NCBI GenBank assembly: GCA_013407085.1
Contig: JACCGJ010000639.1
Span: forward strand, 110,865-174,864
Length of the DNA: 64,000 bases
DNA from: Atriophallophorus winterbourni
Lineage: Eukaryota; Platyhelminthes; Trematoda; Plagiorchiida; Microphallidae
Direction of reading: 5' to 3'
Below are positions 47,401 through 54,578 of this stretch, in pieces; within the stretch, counting starts at the first letter, position 1; each line of letters opens with the position of its first letter. The notes beneath the pieces are model-generated. The model made no database searches and had not been told where the DNA came from. It saw only the letters and a list, made by a program, of their open reading frames with translations. A program made the position numbers and the translations under genes.

Positions 47401-47810
47401 TCCACAGATACTCAAAAGTGCGAACACCACCCGTGATCACTGAACTCGATCGTGTGAAATAAAATCATTACACATCAAACCAAACTCGCGTTTTTTCAAT
47501 AAGACAACGGAAGGCTTGAACCATAGTATGCAACGACAAGACTGGTAGGTTGTGAAGTGAACTGAGCGATCAGGGTGGGAACTCTTGCTTTCTCCACAAT
47601 CACCAAAACAATGGGAGAAATAAAATTTGTTTGGCTCCTTATGAACAGACAGAAAATATGTTAGAACAATTTTCACACTAGGTTATAAACGCAGCAAAAG
47701 CCAAGGCAGTTTTATATACTGATACACCAGGTGTCCAACAATTAAGTGGTACGAGTACGTTACCAGATGGTCACGCAAACGATGAAGTGATGGGTCGATC
47801 GTGTGCGTAA
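35353..47810 (+). CDS. C19orf44: C19orf44-like protein (DUF4614), whole gene, 9 exons
   Basis: Exons: 35353-35491, 37141-37256, 39452-39617, 41319-41423, 42328-42579, 44542-44638, 45640-45836, 46777-46946, 47682-47810. All phases agree, and the lengths sum to 1371 bases (456 residues plus stop). The conserved landmarks of the vertebrate protein appear in order: DSSESEEELK near residue 47, an acidic DELCTPENVVFSLDELD stretch, YTEDFVSDTGES, DRSTQTLLD, and LALDDIMKEQLSLTQQFF with RRLH. The last is the signature of the DUF4614 region. Molecular function is unknown to me. The protein is shorter at the N-terminus than the vertebrate one, so upstream exons may be missing. The last codons overlap an RTE LINE. 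Introns are loaded with LINE pieces, a hammerhead pair and an unidentified open frame. Confidence 0.82.
35492..36112. other. Intron, nothing recognised
   Basis: AT-rich; a short CAA microsatellite lies at 35762-35782. Confidence 0.4.
36113..36480 (-). mobile_element. CR1-like LINE fragment
   Basis: The minus strand reads KYAVQSWSLWPK-like, then NLFDFLNRRITEDFTLLYKI and VHTQNHP. This is the region after the reverse transcriptase in CR1-type LINEs. Frameshifted. Confidence 0.65.
37141..37256 (+). CDS. C19orf44: C19orf44-like exon 2
   Basis: Acceptor AAATTCAG, donor GTGAGC. Encodes DSSESEEELKTEDLLDLSTQ, aligned with the DSPDSDEEE block of the vertebrate protein as I recall it. Confidence 0.85.
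37540..38480 (+). mobile_element. Family D LINE, 3' coding part
   Basis: Reads RSIRCILNVSWMDKVTHADV, then RQCRLRWPSDVYRI, RPLGRVHLRYKEVCKRDMKS and EEQIQLLSAERRSRR. A broken Cys-rich end and the ATCGATCGAAGGAGGTCAAC terminal block follow. One stop (38177) plus frame changes. Same family as 20.2 and 61.0 kb. Confidence 0.8.
38481..39451. other. Intron 2, nothing recognised
   Basis: No motif or repeat family seen up to exon 3. Confidence 0.4.
39452..39617 (+). CDS. C19orf44: C19orf44-like exon 3
   Basis: Acceptor GTTTAAAG, donor GG/GTATGC. Encodes EHAEHEGGRSTKMGTSPVDA and RSSLIPTPRYNHHVADEETK. Poorly conserved region; supported mainly by matching phases. Confidence 0.75.
40120..40990 (+). mobile_element. 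RTE-type LINE, 3' part of reverse transcriptase to end
   Basis: Reads DLWISDLDYADGVVVFGENA (YADD has become YADG), then AAKVGLEIKTAKTKAF, FIQLKGTLGRRPEISLKDKI and VLYECETWPLRSHDLRSLEE. It ends near 40990 with a GTAAAGTAAGTAG tail like that at 48.4 kb. Frameshifted and dead. Confidence 0.8.
41319..41423 (+). CDS. C19orf44: C19orf44-like exon 4
   Basis: Acceptor TTGACAG. Encodes NQRDELCTPENVVFSLDELD and ends EMQDT plus one base. Two donors in the same phase exist, GTGAGG after 41423 and GTAAGA after 41444; the second adds seven residues. The frame stays open beyond, into the segment described next. Confidence 0.82.
41424..42250 (+). pseudogene. Unidentified long open frame with a single stop, intronic
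   Basis: The frame of exon 4 runs on for about 275 codons, broken only by one TAG at 41684. It includes HPLLKYSIRIWASWLRTDID, NAHIV-like and LLKPEILTQIHRKIFKSF, SLLIRRDFFSGRISFTQNAF and SRNYTFLLRIPGHTVVFNKL. I do not recognise it. Such length by chance in AT-rich DNA is unlikely, so it is probably part of an inserted element, or less likely a diverged retained exon. Confidence 0.45.
42328..42579 (+). CDS. C19orf44: C19orf44-like exon 5
   Basis: Acceptor TTCGGACAG, donor AAAG/GTTCGG. Encodes SASSLSEIEECIAQHS, SPSITEQVSKEYTEDFVSDT and ATRSSTKTQAKIRK. The YTEDF motif matches YSEDF of the vertebrate protein. Confidence 0.82.
42580..43074. other. Intron 5, nothing recognised
   Basis: No repeat family seen before the hammerhead pair. 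Confidence 0.4.
43075..43130 (-). ncRNA. Hammerhead ribozyme, left arm of an inverted pair
   Basis: Minus strand core CTGACGA (43109-43103), acceptable because position 7 is variable. Then CGGC, an AAAA loop, GCCA and GAAAC (43090-43086). After a two-base loop the cleavage triplet is GTT. The first stem I pair is lost but the next three pair. Confidence 0.55.
43205..43258 (+). ncRNA. Hammerhead ribozyme, right arm of an inverted pair
   Basis: The core is TTGATGA (43218-43224) where CTGATGA is needed. GAAA lies at 43238-43241 and GTA at 43245-43247. The flanking GTACTGTCTCCAC is kept. Probably dead because of the C3 change and a damaged stem II. Confidence 0.55.
43990..44430 (-). mobile_element. 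RTE-type LINE, C-terminal fragment
   Basis: The minus frame reads VYQATVRAVLLYGCETWTLR, then FDHRCQRSVAHLSWQHRVRN and QLRCLGHVLRIDERRLPRLA. It continues past a stop with a GGQRNTWRKTLKRL frame. Lies in intron 5 of the C19orf44-like gene. A TTA microsatellite is nearby (43760-43778). Confidence 0.8.
44542..44638 (+). CDS. C19orf44: C19orf44-like exon 6
   Basis: Acceptor TTCGTAG, donor GC/GTACGT (phase 2). Encodes PRKTPESDTLTGRERKQKPD and RDTLTEIA. A highly basic, low-conservation stretch, supported by phase agreement on both sides. Confidence 0.68.
44639..45639. other. Intron 6, nothing recognised
   Basis: The open frame on both strands at about 44818-45073 has no recognised motif. Confidence 0.35.
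45640..45836 (+). CDS. C19orf44: C19orf44-like exon 7
   Basis: Acceptor TGTACAG, donor AAAA/GTAAGT. Encodes KTKDRSTQTLLDSSVSRR, LYMSDVKPVIKIPINPFPPE and ends QPHTK. The TQT motif matches the AVQT of the vertebrate protein. Confidence 0.85.
46228..46340 (-). repeat. SINE-like family A, partial
   Basis: Diverged copy with GTGCCGCAGTCATAGACTGT. It abuts the next copy. Confidence 0.55.
46343..46512 (-). repeat. SINE-like family A, left member of an inverted pair
   Basis: Starts with the TGTATGTATGTATG tail and aligns through CGTGGGCTAAGAAACTGTCA. An internal deletion is present. Confidence 0.7.
46506..46714 (+). repeat. SINE-like family A, right member of an inverted pair
   Basis: Opposite orientation to the copy beside it, ending in ACATACATGCATAC about 60 bases before exon 8 of the C19orf44-like gene. 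Confidence 0.7.
46777..46946 (+). CDS. C19orf44: C19orf44-like exon 8: conserved DUF4614 core
   Basis: Strong acceptor (CAATCTACCTTTCAG), donor GTAAGA. Encodes LADSDDCILALDDIMKEQLS, then LTQQFFAAQRRLHQILGK and DYVTWNNTVG. The 'LxDxxKxQLSLTQQF' block is the most conserved part of the family. Confidence 0.9.
46947..47681. other. Intron 8, nothing recognised
   Basis: No repeat or coding segment recognised. Confidence 0.4.
47682..47810 (+). CDS. C19orf44: C19orf44-like exon 9, ending inside a LINE
   Basis: Acceptor TTCACACTAG. Encodes VINAAKAKAVLYTDTPGVQQ and continues to a TAA at 47808. From about 47735 the DNA aligns with the RTE element at 40.4 kb, so the last 20-odd residues are LINE-derived or the natural end was lost. 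A GTGTCC donor-like site at 47730 could lead to another exon instead. Confidence 0.65.
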   Translation, partial: VINAAKAKAVLYTDTPGVQQLSGTSTLPDGHANDEVMGRSCA

Positions 47811-48392
47811 TACAATGCTACAGCTGAAAGGCATCCTTTGGCACAGGCCCGGGATCAGTGTCAAAACCAAAACACGTACATACCATGCATCGATCCCCCT
47901 TTTGTCACTTTACGGATGTGAGACGTGGGCGCTGAGGTCACAGGATGTACGATCTTTAGAAGTGTTCGACCATTTGTGCCTTAAGATAATGATGGGCGTC
48001 CGATGTGCTGACCGGGTATCGAACGCTGACGCTCGGAACACCTCTGGTTTCTGTTCATATCCGACGGCACTGGTTTGGTCAAGTCTTCCGAAAGACAGAC
48101 TCAGCGCTCACGTAACTTGTCCTCGATCCTAACCCCGTTCGTAATTGGCACGACGACAAGCCGGTCAAATGAAGTCCTGGTCGTCGACCGTGAAGGAGGA
48201 TGTAGACGCAATGAGACTACGCATCGTCTACGGCGTTCGCAGGAGAGAAGGTGACTAGATTAAGGTCTGCAACGATCTCGCCTCTGATCGACGCACGTAG
48301 GCTGGCTTACTTCGATATATCAAGGAAGCCGGATATCCCAGCCGTTGAGCCGGTCACACAAGTAAAAGTGAAGTAAGTAAGGTTTACAAATT
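47735..48392 (+). mobile_element. RTE-type LINE, 3' fragment
   Basis: Reads MLQLKGILWHRPGISVKTKT, then LYGCETWALRSQDVRSLEVF and KIMMGVRCADRVSNADARN. It ends in a GTGAAGTAAGTAAGG tail. It fills the space between two convergent genes and stops about 35 bases before the WDR3 poly(A) signal. Confidence 0.82.
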
Positions 48393-48427
48393 TTACACAC
48401 AAAAATGCCAAAGACCAACTTTGAAAG

Positions 48428-48433
48428 TTTATT
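48428..48433 (-). terminator. WDR3: WDR3 poly(A) signal AATAAA
   Basis: AATAAA on the minus strand, 36 bases past the WDR3 stop codon; a compact 3' UTR. Confidence 0.75.
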
Positions 48434-48468
48434 TACAAGTGATGCTAAAAGTGCACAAGGATCAAACA

Positions 48469-48624
48469 TTAGCCAGGAATCAGAAAAGCTGTTCGGTTAC
48501 GTTTTTGACGCTTAGCTCGCTTAGTTCTTTCCTCAAGCAGGTGGTCAAACAGGAAGACTTGCTCTCGGTCTTCAATCATGCGTTTCAAGTAGTGCAAACC
48601 GGCCAGATTCGTTCCAACTATGCT
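48469..48624 (-). CDS. WDR3: WDR3 last exon
   Basis: Acceptor TTGCATTGCAG. Encodes SIVGTNLAGLHYLKRMIEDR to AFLIPG and TAA. Confidence 0.93.
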   Translation of the reverse strand, partial: SIVGTNLAGLHYLKRMIEDREQVFLFDHLLEERTKRAKRQKRNRTAFLIPG

Positions 48625-49805
48625 CTGCAATGCAAATACGATAAACGGTCAAGCTCAAGCACGTGTGGCCAAAAACAAAACGAATGCAAAGAAAAATTAC
48701 CAACCTTCAACGTTCCGATTTGTTGATGTCGAGCATCCCTTGACTGCTGAAGTGTTTCACGTAGTGGGAGACTGGTCGTGACCAAGCCAAAATGCAATGT
48801 GATTAAATGACGAATGGCTCTACCGACCAACTCGACCTCCCAACCACGAGAGAGCCATGTCGCCAGAAGTGGAAGCAAACGGCGGACATAATCTGTGGTG
48901 ATGGCACCCAAGGCATGCTCGAGACCAGCGCCACCACCACCCACATGCGAAGATGGTGCACGCAGCGCTGCGAGACTGAGCAGCAGAAACTTCTCCGGAC
49001 ACTCGGTTCCTCTGACCGCGAGCAGTGGATGTGGTGGAGCAGCCGCTTTGCCAGCCGCCAATTGTTGAAGCCTATGAGACTCGCTCTCATAAATATCGAC
49101 CGCTTCCATCAGTATATCAGCCTGAAATGATAGTGGATGGCAATTAGAAAGCACACAGACTACCATGTACAGGTAAATCGTCATTGATGGGTCAAAGGGT
49201 AGTTATGATGGCACGGCTCTGTGAGAATTTAATTCAATAAGTAGCATTTGGGCAAAGTATTGCACATTGACATATTGTATGTAGGTAATAATCTTGCTGT
49301 CTTTCGCAAGATTAGGCAGCAGGACAACGATTAAGTATAACAACAGCATACCATAAGTGTGGGTTGTTGAACGATACGTAATAAACGAAAAGAATCAGTG
49401 TTGAACGCTGTGTGCATTCAAACTTACGGCATCACGCGTATTAGTGGTAGGACGACCCAAAAGACCGGTTTCACTGAGTTCCTGCGGCATTGCTCCGGGG
49501 ATAACTGCCTCGGATCTGGCGAGTTCTTCTGCCTCCTCGGCTGCTTCTAAAGCCAGGAGTTCCTCTTCTTCTAAAACGAGCAAGTCATCCGTCTCGGACC
49601 AAACTCGAATGCTGAAATCACGGCCACAAGAAACAACAAGTCCTCCGGAAGAAAGGTCCTCGTCCTCTTCGATCTCTGACTCAGGGTCGGTCACTTGCTT
49701 CCGGTGTTTGGAAAACTTTTTCTTTTGAATGTTCTTGGCTTTGCGACTCATCAAAGCAGCATTGGAAACGGCAGTAGCTAAACAGTTAACTCCACCATAA
49801 TGACC
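48469..49805 (-). CDS. WDR3: WDR3 (Utp12/Dip2) C-terminal part, three exons, 5' end missing
   Basis: WDR3 is a WD40 protein of the small-subunit (UTP-B) processome in the nucleolus, needed for 18S rRNA maturation. Exons 49805-49428, 49121-48705 and 48624-48469 join in phase 0 to 316 codons plus stop. The last WD40 repeat (SCGRDFSIRVWSETDDLLVL) is followed by an acidic helix (EEEELLALEAAEEAEELARS) and PGAMPQE. The Utp12 domain follows: ADILMEAVDIYESE, TTDYVRRLLPLLATWLSRGW, EVELVGRAIRHLITLHFGL, then SIVGTNLAGLHYLKRMIEDR. The end is basic (KRAKRQKRNR). The two upstream WD40 propellers were not found in the remaining 14 kb, so the next intron is very long or the locus is rearranged. Confidence 0.93.
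48705..49121 (-). CDS. WDR3: WDR3 penultimate exon (Utp12 domain)
   Basis: Acceptor ATCATTTCAG, donor GTTGGT, 139 codons. An Ala/Gly-rich insert (SSHVGGGGAGLEHALGAI) sits inside the Utp12 domain where the human protein has a shorter, different loop. Confidence 0.93.
49428..49805 (-). CDS. WDR3: WDR3 antepenultimate exon (last WD40 repeat and acidic linker)
   Basis: Acceptor ACATTTCAG, donor GTAAGT. Starts GHYGGVNCLATAVS. A basic/acidic insert of about 45 residues (KKKFSKHRKQVTDPESEIEE region) lies inside the WD40 repeat. Confidence 0.92.
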
Positions 49806-50108
49806 CTGAAATGTGGAAAAAAGGTTGGCAAATTATTAAGATCAATCCTCATAATCCTGGAACACAAGCGTCGAGCTGCGTCATGTACCGGCCTACCCGG
49901 TTAGAGAAAAGTACAAATGGGTAAAATACATGAGTAATTTCGTGTTGTTTGTTCAAAAACAGCCATAGGAGAACGTGTAGATTGCACCAGGGACCACGAC
50001 TGTAGTTTGAACCAAATTTCAAATGGCAGCAATGAAATATTCTTAAGAAAGTCATAGCCATAAGCATTTCATCCAGTCCATGAATATGTAGACTTCAAAC
50101 AGGCCGAC
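49806..50108. other. Intronic or intergenic, nothing recognised
   Basis: Upstream of the first visible WDR3 exon; no further WD40 exon seen here. Confidence 0.4.
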
Positions 50109-50205
50109 AGAAATTTGTATGTATGTATGTATGAAAGCACAAGCCTGATTCAGGCAAAGTACCGCACAGTCAGAGACTGCACGTGGGCTAAGATAGAAAT
50201 TTGTA
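50109..50205 (-). repeat. 5'-truncated SINE-like family A with 11-bp target duplication
   Basis: AGAAATTTGTA occurs at 50109-50119 and again at 50195-50205. Between them lie the TATG tail and about 60 bases of family A. This fixes the tail as the 3' end of the element. Confidence 0.88.
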
Positions 50206-50227
50206 CCTAATGCTATCGTCGAACAAC

Positions 50228-50588
50228 TCCGCCAAGGACGGTCCCAAGCCCGTCTGAGAAAGGAGGAGGGTTGGGCTTAGGGCTAGCAACCCTATCCCGT
50301 AAAACCTACATTGCTACGGAAACGACGACAACAGATCCGTGGTCGGTCATGTCTGCAGGATGGATCCCAGTTCGCATACGAAGGTAGCCATGCACTGGCA
50401 TCCGCAAGGTAAACGAAAAAGGGGACGGCCCAAGGAAACTTGGCGCAGAACTTCGGAACGCGAACTACATGCACAAGGATTCACGGTGCAGACGGCAACG
50501 GAAGCAGCGGCAGACCGGAACTACTGGCGTGGGGTTGTCTTCGCCTCATGTGCCACCCGGCACGGAGAGGACTGACTGAATGAATGAC
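50228..50588 (+). repeat. Family C short retroposon derived from a LINE 3' end
   Basis: Starts at CTCCGCCAAGGACGGTCCCA and ends in GACTGAATGAATGA. Inside, the frame reads VGHVCRMDPSSHTKVAMHWH, then GKRKRGRPKETWRR and FASCATRHGED. This is the C-terminal DNA-binding-like domain of an RTE-type LINE. Copies at 54.2, 56.4 and 58.0 kb share the same start. Confidence 0.8.
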
Positions 50589-50691
50589 CGGCATTGACTG
50601 ATCGCATTTAATTTGATTACGGCTGACGTTGTCTGTCTTCTGTCATACTTCGAAAGATGTTGCCGATTGATTTGTTCGAATACAACCATTG

Positions 50692-50992
50692 CGAAACCCG
50701 GGTGTGGCAGTGGGGATAAGCTACCACTGTCTATAAAATGCACCCATATGGCACGCGTCTCTAAAAGCCTTTGACAACCAAGCCTAGCTAATGGACTACA
50801 TGAGTGGCTCCTCGAGCCTGGCGCAACTGCTTCTACCAACAGGAGGAGGGGCGACGGTGAGTGACTAGTGACTTAAAACCATTTTGCTTCGGGCTGATGG
50901 AGCTCGTTAGTCAGGGAGGGCATTTCATCTAATGGATGGAAAACCGTGATTTCAAACCTCCGCTGCCTTGTGAGATACCCGATCGCGATAAA
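50692..50992 (+). repeat. Family B retroposon, 3' truncated
   Basis: From CCGGGTGTGGCAGTGGGGAT to TACCCGATCGCGAT, then unrelated sequence. Confidence 0.6.
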
Positions 50993-51288
50993 CACTCATA
51001 TATAATGCAAGTCTATCCTTCACAATAGCGAACATAGTTAAACGCGAAATTAAAACAAAAAAGGACTCACGTAACGATATATCACCACGTCTCTTCAAGA
51101 GCCAGAACATTATTTTTATCTAAACATCAATTTATTGAATATCTGACATCATGCGCAAAAATAAAAAGACTTCACTTCTTCCGACCAATATCTCATGCCA
51201 TCAAAAACATTTTTATACACGAAGGCCGCATTTTCCGCTTTATGGCGATCGATAAAGTCGAAAAATCATTGCACACATTTCACTTCAG

Positions 51289-51453
51289 AGTCTGTTTGTG
51301 ATTGTATTCCATCACGGAAAAGATATCGAAGGGATCTTTCGACGGTCTGCTCTGGTCAGCCAAGTGGAGCAACTTCGGATGAAAGTGGATGAAAATGTGG
51401 AACGCATTTTGCCCTCGAATTGCTCAGCGGTGATCGCATCTGCCGTATTGAAA
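51289..51453 (+). CDS. RhoGAP exon with the arginine finger
   Basis: 55 codons, in phase 0 at both ends. Carries EGIFRRSALVSQVEQLRMKV. Confidence 0.85.
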
Positions 51454-52905
51454 GTAATTTATTTCATTTGCCTACTTACTATCATAACAGTAGTTGCTTT
51501 TTATGGTATATTAATTGAAGGCAATTTGATACTATTTGTTGTACTGAAAAGGTTGGACGTTTTGACAATTTTATCACAATTTGTTAATCACAGACACCTA
51601 ATAAAGTCTGGAATTTAGTTCATTGTCTAATTTCAGTGAATATTCAAAATTAAATTCTATTAAATAACTATAAATTAAATGTAAAATTATTCTCTTTTAT
51701 ATAGGTTCGCGATAGATAATCTAGGGTTCTGCCCATAATCGCTATAATTACACGAACCACAAATGGTTTCTGATTTATTGTTCCACTTCAGGTGGAGACC
51801 GTAAGATTGTGTACAGTGAGCCTTGAAACAGTGGATAAATGGTAAACAAGGTTATAGTTGAATGCCACTGTTACATAGGGTTCGTACAACGAACCATGAT
51901 GTTGAAACACAGTATCACATAGTATTTCCTAGTCAAGCACTGGAGGCCCTTATGGACGGCCATCCCCCGCACTTACACACCACTACCGGTTTCTGGCTGT
52001 TTGCCGTCATCAGGTGAAGACAGTAAGATTAGGTTCAGTGAGCCTCGAAACAGTGGTGAAGTGGTAAACAAAGTTATACTTGTACACCGAAGTTATTATG
52101 ATTGACTCAGCGAATTTCAGTGTTTCACTACTTTACCATGAAGCTAATCTTAAGTAAACCGTCCACTGTTATAGCGACGTGACAAAGTTACCGAATGTAT
52201 CATTTCTTAACACATATCTAGTCTTTATTGCACCATTCTATTCTCGGATGTCTCAGTTACTGATGCTTGCAAAACAGATAATTCAAATTTTCACCGCAAG
52301 ACTCCAGTACAAAATAATAACCTTATAGTCTATATAGATTGCGTTATTTCTCATGCTCCTTTCGTGAAGAAAGACTACCATTCATGGAGCGTGTTTTACG
52401 AAAAATCGAGGCCATGGAACATTCACCTCTGAAACTTATTCTTGTGACTACTCATAAGTAATAAGTCTATCGGAATATTCAGGACGTGTGAGCATAGGAT
52501 TACAATGGTGATGGTCCGGGGTTGGAAACTGATCCGAGTTGAATGATGTGCACTTGAACTGAGCTAGAATAGGACAGAAACTCGAGTTCAGTGCTTCCAA
52601 TGTAGACCGTCATGATGGCTAATAGTTTTAGATTTCCTTCGGTCGACGTCGACCATAAGCACATGTAGTGATGAGCAGTAACAAGCATTAGTAATGAAAT
52701 CTTCGCAATAACGACCCGTATTTACGCGTATACTAAATTTACAACCATCAAATATTCGGGCAAGTAAACCAAAAACTATTTCGTTCTTTGTGCAGAAATT
52801 TTTCAGTGAAATTCCTGGCCATTTGTTGGATGACTCGAAATACGACGAGTGGCTACGTGTCGCACAAATCCCGACGGAGATGGAAAGGTTCGCTGAAATG
52901 GAGGC
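51289..52905 (+). CDS. RhoGAP-domain protein (ARHGAP20/TAGAP-like), two exons, partial
   Basis: Accelerates GTP hydrolysis by a Rho-family GTPase, judged by its domain. Exon 51289-51453 has acceptor CACTTCAG and donor GTAATT. It encodes SLFVIVFHHGKDIEGIFRRS, with the GIFR motif whose Arg is the catalytic finger, and ends CSAVIASAVLK. Exon 52796-52905 has acceptor TTTGTGCAG and donor GTAAGT. It encodes KFFSEIPGHLLDDSKYDEWL and RFAEMEA. 'VIASVLK.FLR.IP...' is how ARHGAP20/TAGAP read at this join. Phases agree (0). Neither the upstream domains nor the second half of the RhoGAP fold was found in the window. Confidence 0.85.
51454..51744. other. RhoGAP intron, nothing recognised
   Basis: AT-rich; the open frame is read-through from the exon. 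Confidence 0.4.
51755..51815 (-). ncRNA. Hammerhead ribozyme, degenerate
   Basis: The second hammerhead of the tandem pair. It keeps the GAAAC block (rc of GGTTTC, about 51767-51772) and the CCACCTGA start, but stem II and the rest of the core are lost. Confidence 0.5.
51972..52027 (-). ncRNA. Hammerhead ribozyme, type I, core intact
   Basis: Minus strand: CTGATGA at 52013-52007; stem II 52006-52003 (CGGC) with 51997-51994 (GCCA), three pairs plus a C-A mismatch next to the core; loop AAACA; GAAA at 51993-51990; C, two-base loop, GTA at 51986-51984. Stem I has an inner helix (52017-52014 with 51983-51980), an internal loop with UGU on the 3' side, and an outer helix CUUAC/GUAAG (52027-52023 with 51976-51972). 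The C-A pair may weaken activity. Confidence 0.75.
52086..52625. other. Intronic, nothing recognised
   Basis: No coding segment or known repeat between the hammerhead dimer and a small LINE scrap. Confidence 0.4.
52626..52680 (-). mobile_element. Family D LINE, terminal scrap
   Basis: Carries CCTTCGGTCGACGTCGACCA. Confidence 0.55.
52796..52905 (+). CDS. RhoGAP second exon
   Basis: Continues the RhoGAP fold after VLK; ends in phase 2 at GC/GTAAGT. Confidence 0.82.
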
Positions 52906-53221
52906 GTAAGTTGTCCTTGAAATGATGGAATGATTGGTTGAATATTTCTGGTTGACCTTGAAACATTTATTTGATTGGTGGACGCGCAAATGACTTTTAT
53001 TATGCGAATTATGTCGGGTTAATCATTGGCAAATTGCGTTTTCGGTTTAAACAACTTTTACGTTATCATTGAGAACAATAGGAACGAAGTTATTCATGTC
53101 AAACAGCCCTTTCTGATTCCCGTATTCATTGCGTTATGAATCACACCGCTACCCCCGAATGGCACTACATGAACGTATCGGTATATGTCACACACAGACG
53201 CACACACTACTTACTTGTACT
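52906..53221. other. Intronic, nothing recognised
   Basis: No further RhoGAP exon recognised here. Confidence 0.35.
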
Positions 53222-53727
53222 TGTACTTGTGTATGACTATCTCCTCCTGGAGGATGAGTCGGCTTCACTGAAGATTCTTGGGAATTTGAGTACAAAGCAG
53301 CGTCCCCAGCACCACTCGGCGTTTGCTCGAGTCAGCTTCTCTAGCCTTTGCACAACCAAGTGTGACCTGCAAGCAGCAGGGAGTTGCCAGACTCTGTTCC
53401 AGGTTTTTCCTCAGGGTTTTCTCCCGAAGCCTTTCCCGCGATAGGATATCCCGCAAGGCAGCGGAGGTTTTAAATAAGGGTTTTCCTTCCCTTAGATGGA
53501 ATGCTTTCCCAGGCTAACGAGCTCCATCTGCCCGAAGTAAACTGGTCTTCAGGCGACAGTCACTCGCCCTCGCCCCTTTTCCTGTTTTTAGAAGCAGTTC
53601 CGCCGGGTTCGGGGAGCCACTCGTGCAGACCGGAAGCTGGACTTGGTTGTCAGAGGCTATTTGAGACGCGTGCCATATGGGAGTATTTTATAAACAGTGG
53701 GAGCTTATCTCCACTGCCACCCCCGGC
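53222..53727 (-). repeat. Family B retroposon, near full length, reverse
   Basis: Tail side at 53222 (TTGTACTTGTGTATGAC), head at TCTCCACTGCCACCCCCGG (53727). Confidence 0.65.
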
Positions 53728-54190
53728 ATTGACAACCTTTGGTACCACAGTACTCCATCTACCCTGAGTCTAACCTGGCGTAGGCTTATTGTGTTCAATC
53801 ATGAATACCATGAAACACGCGAAAGCCAAATGATAAAAAAATCACGCCAATTTTTTCGGAATTTCAAACACATTTGTCCGTCGCGCCTCGCCTAACGCTA
53901 ACCACGTTCACTCTCGAGTTTCACAACACAACAGAAAGCCTGAAAAACACGTTTATCACACACACATACAAAACAAAACACACACCTATCGTATCTATTG
54001 ACAATTCACGTAAACACAACCACGGTCCTGGTTGTCACTTGGATCTGGTTTATCGATCGAATTCGTGACAATTCAAGGTCTTTCCCCATTGGTCGAGTTA
54101 TCCCGAGGTTCTACACACGTTTTCCAACTGCTTTAGTTCCAAACAGGGTTTCACACAACACTTCCGAGACAATAATTATGGTGGGATTGT
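53728..54190. other. Nothing recognised
   Basis: Contains AC- and AAAC-rich stretches (53958-53985), no gene seen. Confidence 0.35.
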
Positions 54191-54578
54191 AAATATTGCC
54201 ATCAACTCCGCCAAGGACGGTCCCAAGCCCGTCTGAGAAAGTAGGAGGGTTTGCCTTAGGGCTAGCATCCCTATCCCGTAAAACCTAAATTTCTACGGAA
54301 ACGAAGACAACAGATCCGTGGCTCGGTCATGTATGCAGGATGGATCCCAGTTCGCATACGAAGGTATCCATTCACTGGCGTATGCAAGGTAAACGAAAAG
54401 AGACGGCCCAAGGAAACTTGGCGCAGAACGTTGGAACGCGAACTACATGCACAAGGATTCACGGTGCAGACGGCAACGGAAGCAGCGACAGACCGGAACC
54501 ACTGGCGTGAAGTTGTCTTCGCCTCATGTGCCACCCGGCACGGAGAGGGCTGAGCTGAGAGAGAGAAATATTGCCATC
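54191..54578 (+). repeat. Family C short retroposon with 13-bp target duplication
   Basis: AAATATTGCCATC at 54191-54203 and 54566-54578 flanks an element of 362 bases (54204-54565). It starts at AACTCCGCCAAGGACGG and ends in a GA-rich tail. The flanking repeat proves that this is the full inserted unit, not a random LINE remnant. Confidence 0.9.

Larger units (their letters stand above)
51745..52085 (-). repeat. Tandem dimer of hammerhead-bearing repeat, 222-bp period
   Basis: The motif CAGGTGGAGAC begins at 51789 and recurs as CAGGTGAAGAC at 52011, with matching flanks (GTGAGCC, CAGTGG, GGTAAACAA). Two units, each with a hammerhead, lie inside an intron of the RhoGAP gene in antisense. The dimer layout is that of retrozymes. 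Confidence 0.8.
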
